This document shows, in pieces, positions 16,256 through 23,335 of a stretch of DNA of 38,341 bases. The notes under the pieces were generated by a model. The model was not told the DNA's origin, ran no database searches, and saw nothing but the letters and a program-made list of their open reading frames with translations. Origin of the DNA: Solirubrobacterales bacterium (GTDB lineage Bacteria > Actinomycetota > Thermoleophilia > Solirubrobacterales > 70-9); contig JAJKHV010000106.1 in the NCBI GenBank assembly GCA_021154855.1, positions 1-38,341 of the forward strand, written 5' to 3'. The position numbers and the translations under genes are program-made. Each line of letters starts with the position of its first letter. Position 1 is the first letter of the stretch.

Positions 16256-17163
16256 TGCGAAAGCAGCGCAAGACGACGGGGGTGATGCTTATGGCGGTTC
16301 TCGCCGTAGCGTTCGCCTCACTCTGGTTGGCGGGGAGCGCCTCGGCGAAACTGACCGGTGAATTCACCAAGTTCCAGTTCTGTCCCTATAAAACGGTCGG
16401 TGTCTCCAGGTGCATATATTCGCCGACCACCGGGGGAGAAGTCATTCTTGGCAACAAGAAAGTGCCGATCGTCAAAGAAGCCGTTCTGCAGGGTGGTTAC
16501 ACCGAAATTGAAGAAGGCCCAGAAGCTGGCTATGCCCAGTTTTTCGGCGCCACCAACGGTCAGACCCTGACCAAAGCACCGCAGCCAGTTCCAGGGGGTC
16601 TTGCAGGCCTTGTGAACTGTAAAGAAATCAGCAACTTCTTGTTGCGGATCAGCTGCGAAGTGACGTTCGAAAACGGGCTCACTGGTGTCAACTCGACACT
16701 GGAGCTGGCGAGGCCAGCGAGTGAGATCCGCATCAACGAAAACCATCTCGCGGAAGGCCAGGGTGTAGCACTGAAACTCCCGGTCAGGGTCCATCTAGAA
16801 AACCCGTTCTTGGGAGAATCCTGCTACGTCGGCTCGAGCAGCTCGCCGATCAGGTGGGAACTGAGGACCGACACGACAAGTCCGCCGCCGCCCAACACGC
16901 CAATTACCGGCAACCCCGGAGAAGTCGAATTCCTCGAAGGGGCACGGATCCTGAAGATCAAAGGGGTCGAACTTGTCGACAACGCGTGGTCGGCGCCTGG
17001 AGCAAGTGGCTGTGGAGGTCTTTTCTCCTTCATCATCGATCCGATCATCAACTCCTCTGTTGGCGTGCCGGCCCCCGCGGGCACCAACACCGCGAAGCTG
17101 AACAACACGATCTATGAGGCTACTGCTGCGGCGGTGAGAAAAAACGACGAAACGAATCCGTGA
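16255..17163 (+). CDS. Secreted AKLTG-family protein, paralogue 4
   Basis: This gene encodes 302 residues from ATG 16255. The signal peptide ends at ASA (29-31) before KLTGEF. It carries the family blocks and, like paralogue 1, the NCKEISNFLLRISCEVTF segment with two extra cysteines, making six. In this segment the proteins of 208 and 16255 are nearly identical while synonymous codon positions differ widely, which argues for selection on the protein rather than a recent copy. It is the last gene of the secreted array; a hairpin follows at 17216. I count 20 GAA against 3 GAG glutamate codons, opposite to the transporter gene next door. Function is unknown. Confidence 0.85.
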   Translation: MRKQRKTTGVMLMAVLAVAFASLWLAGSASAKLTGEFTKFQFCPYKTVGVSRCIYSPTTGGEVILGNKKVPIVKEAVLQGGYTEIEEGPEAGYAQFFGATNGQTLTKAPQPVPGGLAGLVNCKEISNFLLRISCEVTFENGLTGVNSTLELARPASEIRINENHLAEGQGVALKLPVRVHLENPFLGESCYVGSSSSPIRWELRTDTTSPPPPNTPITGNPGEVEFLEGARILKIKGVELVDNAWSAPGASGCGGLFSFIIDPIINSSVGVPAPAGTNTAKLNNTIYEATAAAVRKNDETNP

Positions 17164-17215
17164 TCTGTACAGGGGTCGGGCGTTGAAGTTCCTCTAGCGC
17201 CCCCTGATTTCGACA

Positions 17216-17244
17216 GCGAGCGTCGGGGCCTCCCCGGCGCTCGC
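17216..17244 (+). terminator. 13-bp hairpin ending the secreted-gene array
   Basis: GCGAGCGTCGGGG (17216-17228) pairs with CCCCGGCGCTCGC (17232-17244) with a single T-G wobble and a 3-base loop. Only a T-rich, not pure T, stretch follows. It marks the boundary between the GAA-rich secreted genes and the transporter block. Confidence 0.6.
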
Positions 17245-17266
17245 GGTCGTTGTCGTCTGTATCCGT

Positions 17267-17290
17267 ATATTCGGGTTGATGCCCGAATAT
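17267..17290. promoter_or_regulatory. Perfect AT-flanked palindrome upstream of the first APC transporter
   Basis: ATATTCGGG (17267-17275) and CCCGAATAT (17282-17290) form a perfect 9-bp dyad around TTGATG, ending 23 bases before the start codon. A -10-like TATATT at 17266-17271 overlaps its left arm. Size and position fit an operator for a dimeric repressor, or a short leader hairpin. Confidence 0.45.
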
Positions 17291-17313
17291 TTGCCCCCTA
17301 GGACCTTCAGCCG

Positions 17314-19212
17314 ATGGCCCAGCGGATCCCCCGCGACGAATCGCTGAGCCGCGTCCACGGCGTCGGCGCTCTGTTTGCCGCCGCCTACGGCAACGTCGGC
17401 TCCTCGATCTATTACGCGCTCGGGGTCACGGCGGCGTTTGCGCTCGGGCTGACGCCGGTCGCCTTCGTCATCTCGGGGCTGATCTTCGCCGCCACGGCGG
17501 CCACCTATGCGGAGGCGACCGTGATGTTCCCCGAGGCCGGCGGCTCCTCTAGCTTCGCCCGCCACGCCTTCAACGAGCTGATCAGCTTCGTCGCGGCCTG
17601 GGGGCAGATGCTCAACTACGTGATCACGGTTGCGATCTCGGCCTACTTCGTCCCCCACTACCTGGCGGTGTTCTGGGAGCCGCTGGGACACGGGCCGGGC
17701 GACATCATCGCCGGCGGCGTGGTCATCGTCTTCCTCGCCGTGCTCAACATCCGCGGCTCGCAGGAGTCGGCCAAGCTCAACCTGATCCTCGCCGTCGCCG
17801 ACCTCGCCACTCAGGTCGTCCTGGTCGGGATAGGCGTCGTGCTGGTGCTCAGCCCGCAGGTGCTGGTCGACAACGTCCACCTCGGAGTCGCCCCGACCTG
17901 GAGTGACTTTGCCCTCGGCATCGCGGTCGGGATGATCGCCTACACCGGGATCGAGACGATCTCCAACATGGCCGAGGAGGCCAAGGACGCGGCGAGGACG
18001 ATCCCGCGCAGCGTCGGCCTCGTCGTGATCGCCGTGCTCGGCCTCTACCTGCTGATCCCGGTGGTCGCCCTCTCGGCGATGCCGGTGGTCCAAAACGCCG
18101 CCGGGCACTACACGACCGCGCTGGGCAGCGAGTTCGCCAACGACCCGATCCTCGGCATCGTCGAGAACCTCGGCCTCAGCTCCGGCCCGACCGAAGTGCT
18201 GCGCTTCTACGTCGGCGTCCTCGCCGCGGTGATCCTGCTGATCGCCACCAACGCCGGCCTGATCGGCGTCTCACGCCTCACCTACTCGATGGGCCAGCAT
18301 CGCCAGCTGCCCGAGGGCCTGCGCCAGGTCCATCCCAAGTACCGCACCCCATACATCGCGATCCTCGTCTTCGCCGCGATCGCGATGATCACCCTGGTCC
18401 CGGGGCAGACCGACTTCCTGGCGACGATGTACTCCTTCGGCGCGATGCTCTCCTTCACGATCGCCCATATCTCGGTGATCCAGCTGCGCCGCAACAACCG
18501 CGATGCCGAGCGCACCTGGAAGCCGCCGCTCAACTTCCGCGCCTTCGGCTTCGAGGTGCCGCTCACCGCCGTCCTCGGAGGCCTCGGCACCTTTGCCGCC
18601 TGGATCGTCGTGATGGCGCTCAACCCACGCACGCTCGCGGTCGGCATCGGCTGGATGGTCCTCGGCCTCGTCATCTACGTGCTCTACCGACGCAACCAGA
18701 AGCTGCCCCTGACCGAGACGGTCAAGGTCCTGACGCCGGAGCCGCTCGGCGTCGAGGAGATCGAGTACCGCAGCGTCCTGGTCGCCTTCGAGGACGACCA
18801 GCCCTTCTCCGAGGAGGTGGTGGCCACGGCGATCAAGCTCGCCTCCAAGCGCCGCCGCGGGATCCACGTGCACTCGATGCTGACCGTGCCCACCCACCTG
18901 CCGCTGGACTCCGATCTGCCCGACCAAGAGGGCGCGGCGCAGAGCAAGATCGAGCAGGCGAAGCTGATCGGCGGTCAGCGGGTGACCGGCCACGTCGAGC
19001 GAGTCCGTCCCGGCCAGGCCGGCTATGACATCGCCGACGAGGCGAAGTTGATCAACGCCGCCGCCGTGGTCGTCGGCCTGCGCTACCGCAACGGTCGCCC
19101 GCTCTACGACAAGACGCTGCAGACCGTCCTCGGCGAGCGCCCCTGCCGCGTCATCGTCGTCTCCGAACAGGGTGCGCAGCGGGGTGGCGAGCTGGTTCCC
19201 GCCCCTGTGTGA
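17314..19212 (+). CDS. APC-superfamily transporter with C-terminal USP-like domain, 1
   Basis: This gene encodes 632 residues. Residues about 15-455 hold roughly 12 membrane segments with APC features: a broken first helix (YGNVGSSIYYALG), GGSSSFARHAFNEL after helix 2, and GxxAYTGIETISNMAEEAKD in the middle. Residues about 480-625 form a soluble domain like universal stress proteins (YRSVLVAF, AVVVGLRYRNG, ERPCRVIVV). This layout is that of KimA-like K+/H+ symporters and of some amino-acid permeases. The presence of two RCK proteins nearby favours K+, but the TM1 aspartate I recall from KimA appears to be Asn27 here, so substrate is open. AGGA at 17300-17303 is a modest ribosome site. Its paralogue follows at 19466. 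Confidence 0.88.
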   Translation: MAQRIPRDESLSRVHGVGALFAAAYGNVGSSIYYALGVTAAFALGLTPVAFVISGLIFAATAATYAEATVMFPEAGGSSSFARHAFNELISFVAAWGQMLNYVITVAISAYFVPHYLAVFWEPLGHGPGDIIAGGVVIVFLAVLNIRGSQESAKLNLILAVADLATQVVLVGIGVVLVLSPQVLVDNVHLGVAPTWSDFALGIAVGMIAYTGIETISNMAEEAKDAARTIPRSVGLVVIAVLGLYLLIPVVALSAMPVVQNAAGHYTTALGSEFANDPILGIVENLGLSSGPTEVLRFYVGVLAAVILLIATNAGLIGVSRLTYSMGQHRQLPEGLRQVHPKYRTPYIAILVFAAIAMITLVPGQTDFLATMYSFGAMLSFTIAHISVIQLRRNNRDAERTWKPPLNFRAFGFEVPLTAVLGGLGTFAAWIVVMALNPRTLAVGIGWMVLGLVIYVLYRRNQKLPLTETVKVLTPEPLGVEEIEYRSVLVAFEDDQPFSEEVVATAIKLASKRRRGIHVHSMLTVPTHLPLDSDLPDQEGAAQSKIEQAKLIGGQRVTGHVERVRPGQAGYDIADEAKLINAAAVVVGLRYRNGRPLYDKTLQTVLGERPCRVIVVSEQGAQRGGELVPAPV

Positions 19213-19280
19213 AGGGAGACTCCTCAGCGTGACTATCCTCGGTGGCGCCATCTGCTGATGGCTCCTTAGAATCAAGAGCG

Positions 19281-19469
19281 ATGGCCTCTCCCGAGCGGAT
19301 CTACCAGGGTTCCGTCCGCGCTCTCTCACTCGTCTTCGTTGCCCTGGGCCTGCTGATCCTGATCAGCACCCTTGCCAACGGCGGCGGCCCTCTCTCGGTC
19401 GGCACCCTGCTGGGCATCGCCTTCCTCGCCGTCGGCGCCGGCCGGCTCTGGATAGCGTCTCGTACGTGA
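19281..19469 (+). CDS. Small two-helix membrane protein
   Basis: This gene encodes 62 residues from ATG 19281. Two hydrophobic stretches (about 13-29 and 37-56) are separated by a Gly-rich turn (NGGGPL), giving a hairpin membrane protein. Its stop overlaps the GTG start of the next transporter gene (GTGA at 19466-19469), so the two are translationally coupled. It lies between two paralogous APC-USP transporters, which suggests an accessory subunit, but no known family is recognised. The ribosome site is weak. Confidence 0.7.
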   Translation: MASPERIYQGSVRALSLVFVALGLLILISTLANGGGPLSVGTLLGIAFLAVGAGRLWIASRT

Positions 19470-21469
19470 GCGAGCCCGGGCAAGTCGAGCAGCCTTCGAA
19501 ACCGCGGCTGGAGCCGCTCCTACAGCGCGCCACCGGCGTGCCGGGGCTCTTCGTCGCGGTCTACTCCTCGGTCGGCTTCTCGATCTACTTCGCGCTGGGC
19601 GTCGTCGCCGATCGCGGCCTCGGGCTGACGCCGCTGATCTTCCTCGTCGCCGGCCTGCTCTTCGTCCTCACCACGCTCAGCTACGTCGAGGGAGGCGCGA
19701 TGCTGCGCGAACGCGGCGGCTCCTCGAGCTTTGCCCGCAACGCCTTCAACGAGCTGATTGCCTTCATCGCCGGCTGGGCGATCCTGATCGATTACCTGAT
19801 CGTCGCCGCCCTGGCGGCGATCTCGGTGCCGCATTACCTGGAGCCGATCTCCTCGGACCTCTCGGAGGCAGGCTGGGAGATCGGCATCGCCGGCGCCGTG
19901 ATCGTCGCTGCCTGCACGCTCAACATGCTCAACATCACCGGGCGCAGCCGTGAGCGGCCGCTGGCGATCCTCGCCCTCGCCGACATCGCTCTGCAGCTGG
20001 CCGTGATCGTCGTCGGCGCCCTTGCGGTCCTCCATCCCGACCGCCTCACGGACCAGATCAACCTCTTCACCAGCCCCGACTTCCACGACATCGTCTACGC
20101 CTCGGTGGTGGCGATGCTCGCCTACGCCGGCATCGAGGCCGCCTCCGACCTCGCCCCCGACATCAATGTCGATCCCCGCGACCTCAAACGCATCGTCTCG
20201 GTCGGCGCCCTGGCGGTCCCGCTCGTCTACGCCGGCATGGCGGCGATCGCGCTCATGGCGGTGCCGGTGATCGCCGGCCCCGACGGGCCCCAGACCGCGC
20301 TCGGCAACGAATTCGTCGAGGCGCCGGTGCTCGGCGTGGTCTCCGCTTACCACCCGGTCTGGGTCTCGCACCTGATGCGCTGGGCGGTCGCGCTGATCGC
20401 CACCCCAGTCCTCTTCTGGGCCGTTACGACCGCCCTGCTCGGCGTCTCCCGCCACATCTACACGCTGGCGATCAACCGCCAGATCCCCAGCTGGCTGGGC
20501 AAGCTCAACAGCCGCCATGCGACGCCGCAGGTGGCGATCGCGATCTCCGGCCTGATCGCGATCGGCCTGGTCTTGCCGACCAACGTCAAGCTGCTCGCCG
20601 GCCTCTACGCCTTTGGGGCGATGCTGGCGATCACGATCGCCCAGCTCTCGATCCTGCGCCTGCGGGTCTCCCAGCCCGACCGTCCGCGCCCCTTCCGCGT
20701 CCCCCTCGACGTCGAGTGGCGTGGCGCCCAGCTTCCGCTGCCGGCCATCTTCGCCGCAATCGTCAGCGCCCTTGCCTTCGTCAGCGTGCTGGTCTACCAC
20801 GAGACCGCCCGCTGGGCCGGCCTCGGCTGGATGACCTTTGGCCTGCTCTTCTACGTCGTCTATCGCAAGGGCTTCGAGGGGACGACGCTGACCAAGCGGG
20901 TCTCGGTCAGCGAGCGGGCGCTGACCAAGCAGCTGCCCGAGGTCGCCTTCCGCAACATCCTCGTGCCCGTTTTCGGCACCAAGCTCGACGACGACATCAT
21001 CGCCACCGCGGGCCGGCTCGCCGCGGCCGAGCAGGAGGAGGCCGAGAGCGGGGAGGACGAAACTCGGCTCGACCTCATCTACGTGATCGAGGTGCCGCTG
21101 ACGCTGCCACTCGACGCGCAGCTTTCGCCCGAGGTCGAACACGAGGCGTGGCGGGCGCTGCAGCGCGCCAGCGACGTCGGCGAGGAGTATGCGGACGTCG
21201 AGGTGACGACCGAGGTCGTGCGTGCCCGTGGCGTCGGCGCCGGCATCGTCGAAGCGGCGCGCCGCAAGGGCACTGAGGCGATCGTGATCGGCGGTGAGCC
21301 GCCGACGAAGATCAGGGGCGGCGCCAGGCTCGGCGGCATCGGCGCCGCCAAGCCGGCCGAGATCGGCGCCGCGACCGAGTACGTGCTGAAGAAGGCCCCC
21401 TGTCGCGTGCTGCTGACGGCGCCTCCGGAGGCGCCTGAGCGGTCAACTGAGCCCTTGTCGGCCGGTTAG
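19466..21469 (+). CDS. APC-superfamily transporter with C-terminal USP-like domain, 2
   Basis: This gene encodes 667 residues from GTG 19466, coupled to the small membrane protein. The architecture matches the 17314 product: a broken first helix (VYSSVGFSIYFALG), GGSSSFARNAFNEL, AYAGIEAASDLAPD in the middle, about 12 membrane segments (about 25-465), then a USP-like domain (about 490-650: FRNILVPVFGTKLDD, AIVIGGEPP, a Gly-rich loop, CRVLL). Its USP part keeps a more glycine-rich nucleotide-loop region than the first transporter. The pair may form a heteromer or have different affinities. The stop TAG overlaps by two bases the stop of the convergent lipoprotein gene. Substrate is uncertain: K+ by analogy with KimA, or amino acids. 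Confidence 0.87.
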   Translation: MSEPGQVEQPSKPRLEPLLQRATGVPGLFVAVYSSVGFSIYFALGVVADRGLGLTPLIFLVAGLLFVLTTLSYVEGGAMLRERGGSSSFARNAFNELIAFIAGWAILIDYLIVAALAAISVPHYLEPISSDLSEAGWEIGIAGAVIVAACTLNMLNITGRSRERPLAILALADIALQLAVIVVGALAVLHPDRLTDQINLFTSPDFHDIVYASVVAMLAYAGIEAASDLAPDINVDPRDLKRIVSVGALAVPLVYAGMAAIALMAVPVIAGPDGPQTALGNEFVEAPVLGVVSAYHPVWVSHLMRWAVALIATPVLFWAVTTALLGVSRHIYTLAINRQIPSWLGKLNSRHATPQVAIAISGLIAIGLVLPTNVKLLAGLYAFGAMLAITIAQLSILRLRVSQPDRPRPFRVPLDVEWRGAQLPLPAIFAAIVSALAFVSVLVYHETARWAGLGWMTFGLLFYVVYRKGFEGTTLTKRVSVSERALTKQLPEVAFRNILVPVFGTKLDDDIIATAGRLAAAEQEEAESGEDETRLDLIYVIEVPLTLPLDAQLSPEVEHEAWRALQRASDVGEEYADVEVTTEVVRARGVGAGIVEAARRKGTEAIVIGGEPPTKIRGGARLGGIGAAKPAEIGAATEYVLKKAPCRVLLTAPPEAPERSTEPLSAG

Positions 21470-22011
21470 CGATTGCCGCAGACTTTGAACCCAACGTCGC
21501 CGGCGAGCTTGTCGGATTCCGCGAAGATCTTGTCCGCCGAGCGGAAGAGGGTCTGAGGTTCTTCGGCTCCTCTTTCGATGCCGTCTTCGACCGCGCTCAA
21601 ATACGCGTTGACCTTTGCCTCGTCGCCGCTCGGTGCGGCCAGCGCCTTCAACTCATCGAGCTGCCGATCAAGCGCCGGTATGCCGATCGTTTCGATCACT
21701 TCGACTTCGTGAGCTTTGGTTTCAGACGGCGATTCGCCGCTTTCCCCGATTTCTTTGATGCCCTCTTTTTCCAGGTAAGAGCCGAGTTCGGATTCGACTT
21801 CCCTTTTCCCTTTTGAGCAAATTGCATCAGCCTGCTTGATGAAGGTCGATTTGGTCGGAGGGGGCGTTTCAGCGATTTCCTGACTGTCGCTGCTGTCAGC
21901 GCCACCGCTGTTGCCACCGCCCCCACCGCTGTCGTCGCTGCCACTACCGCCGCCACAGCCCGCCAATGCAAGGCAGGCGATCACCGAGAAGCCGAGGATG
22001 AGTCGTTTCAT
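21466..22011 (-). CDS. Lipoprotein of unknown function (paralogue of 24820)
   Basis: This gene encodes 181 residues from ATG 22011-22009 (GGAG about 11 bases upstream). A signal with lipobox LALAGC precedes a Gly/Ser/Asp-rich spacer (about 20-45). A helical domain follows with FIKQADAICSKG near the start and GFKVCGN at the end; the two cysteines probably pair. The DAIC...C layout is shared with the 24820 lipoprotein. No known catalytic motif is seen. It is convergent with the APC transporter (stops overlap) and divergent from the TrkA gene. Glutamate is mostly GAA, unlike the transporter genes on either side. Confidence 0.8.
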   Translation of the reverse strand: MKRLILGFSVIACLALAGCGGGSGSDDSGGGGGNSGGADSSDSQEIAETPPPTKSTFIKQADAICSKGKREVESELGSYLEKEGIKEIGESGESPSETKAHEVEVIETIGIPALDRQLDELKALAAPSGDEAKVNAYLSAVEDGIERGAEEPQTLFRSADKIFAESDKLAGDVGFKVCGNR

Positions 22012-22149
22012 CGAGATCAAAGCTCCCATAGCGGCAGAAGAATATAGATTAATCGGAAAGCCCGTCGATTCCGGAGCTCGCTTCTATCGCGATCGTGAGG
22101 TCCGAGCAAAGCGCGGACGAGAGCGAGTCATTGATCTAGACTCACCGCC

Positions 22150-22623
22150 ATGTTCATCCTGATTGTCGGCTGCGGCCGAGTCGGGTCCTCAGTGGCCCGC
22201 GCAATGCTGAGTGAAGGCCACGAAGTCTCCTGCCTCGACGAGGACCCTGAGTCGCACGCGCGGCTCGAGGTGGGGCTCGACAAGGGCTGGGAGGACCTCG
22301 GCGGCCAGTTCACGGTCGGCGCCGGCCTGGAGACCGACGCACTCCTCGCCGCCGGAATCGAGAACGCCGACGCCTTTATCGCCTCGACCGATGGCGACAA
22401 CACGAACATCGTGATTGCCCAGATCGCCCAGCGCCGCTATGAGGTGCCGACCGTGATCGCACGCATCCTCGACCCGCTGCGGGCCGAGTGGTATGAGCGC
22501 CAGGGGATGCACACGATCTGCCCCACCCGTGTCGCGATCGACATGCTCGAGAGCGCCGTCCGCGAAGGCGCCCCGCGTTCCGCCGGTTCCCCCGACGGCA
22601 ACGGCGCGGCGGAAGCCGCGTAG
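22150..22623 (+). CDS. TrkA-N/RCK domain protein (NAD-binding domain only)
   Basis: This gene encodes 157 residues. The Rossmann start GCGRVGSSVA (GxGxxG), an acidic strand end (CLDEDP), and IASTDGDNTNIVIAQIA are typical RCK_N/TrkA_N. The C-terminal RCK_C domain of full TrkA/KtrA proteins is missing; the chain ends soon after ESAVREG. RCK proteins bind NAD(H) or ATP and gate K+ channels and transporters in the cytoplasm. The start lacks a Shine-Dalgarno; a TAGACT at 22137-22142 just upstream may indicate a leaderless mRNA. It is followed 16 bases later by a full-length RCK protein, so the two probably assemble together. Confidence 0.88.
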   Translation: MFILIVGCGRVGSSVARAMLSEGHEVSCLDEDPESHARLEVGLDKGWEDLGGQFTVGAGLETDALLAAGIENADAFIASTDGDNTNIVIAQIAQRRYEVPTVIARILDPLRAEWYERQGMHTICPTRVAIDMLESAVREGAPRSAGSPDGNGAAEAA

Positions 22624-22639
22624 GGGACGGACGGGCCGC

Positions 22640-23335
22640 ATGTACATCATCGTTGTCGGCGCGGGGAAGGTGGGCTGGAACCTGGCCCGCGAGCTGCTCG
22701 ACAAGAAGCATGAGGTGACGGTGATCGAGAACAACCGTCGCCGCTACCTGACGGTCGAGCAGGAGCTCGAGCACAATGTCTCCTACGGCGACGCCTCGGA
22801 GCTCTGGGTGCTCGAGCGGGCCGGGATCCAGCGCGCCGACATGGTGATCGCGGTCACCGGCGACGACGAGGACAACATGCTGATCTGCCAGGTCGCGCGA
22901 GAGAAGTACGAGGTCGAGAGGATCATCGCCCGGGTCAACAACCCGCGCAACAAGCCTCACTTCGACCTGCTTGGGATCAAGCCCTCGGTTTCAGCGACCG
23001 ACCTGATCCTCCGCCTGCTCGAGCATGAGGTCCCCGACTACGGCCTCGTCCACCTGCTCGACCTGCAGGAGGAGCAGCTGGAGATCATCGAGATGCTGCT
23101 CGGCAAGGACTGCGCCGTCACTGGCCGCCGCGTCGGCGACCTGAAGATGCCGGAAGGCAGCCTGCTGATCTCGATCCTGCGCAACGGCAAGGGCTTCGTG
23201 CCCGGACCCGACACGGTGCTCGAAGTGGGTGACGAGGTGCTCGCCGTGCTCGACCCTGGTCACGAGGAGCAGCTCAAGGTCCTCTTCGGGCCGGGCGACG
23301 GATCCAACGGCAACCGCAGCGACGACGGTGGCTGA
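22640..23335 (+). CDS. trkA: TrkA-family K+ transport regulator (RCK_N + RCK_C)
   Basis: This gene encodes 231 residues. Residues 1-120 are RCK_N (VVGAGKVGWNLAREL with GxGxxG; VIENNRRR acidic/basic strand end; VTGDDEDNMLICQ). Residues about 140-215 are RCK_C (VTGRRVGDLKMPEGSLLISILRNG, VGDEVLAVLDPGHEEQL). The family regulates K+ uptake by binding nucleotides at the cytoplasmic face of Trk/Ktr transporters. No TrkH/KtrB membrane subunit lies in the window; the only transporters nearby are the two APC-USP proteins. The gene overlaps the downstream reductase by 8 bases, indicating an operon with 22150 and 23328. The trkA symbol is family-level only. Confidence 0.87.
   Translation: MYIIVVGAGKVGWNLARELLDKKHEVTVIENNRRRYLTVEQELEHNVSYGDASELWVLERAGIQRADMVIAVTGDDEDNMLICQVAREKYEVERIIARVNNPRNKPHFDLLGIKPSVSATDLILRLLEHEVPDYGLVHLLDLQEEQLEIIEMLLGKDCAVTGRRVGDLKMPEGSLLISILRNGKGFVPGPDTVLEVGDEVLAVLDPGHEEQLKVLFGPGDGSNGNRSDDGG

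Noticed and set aside
17194-19329. Long - strand frames opposite the first APC transporter
   Set aside because: Their composition (strings of Asp, His, Arg, Val) is antisense-like, and no ribosome site or domain is visible.
19520-21142. 540-codon - strand frame opposite the second APC transporter
   Set aside because: Composition is Asp/Arg/Glu/His/Val-rich, the typical antisense shadow of a GC-rich membrane-protein gene. The + strand protein has clear transporter motifs.
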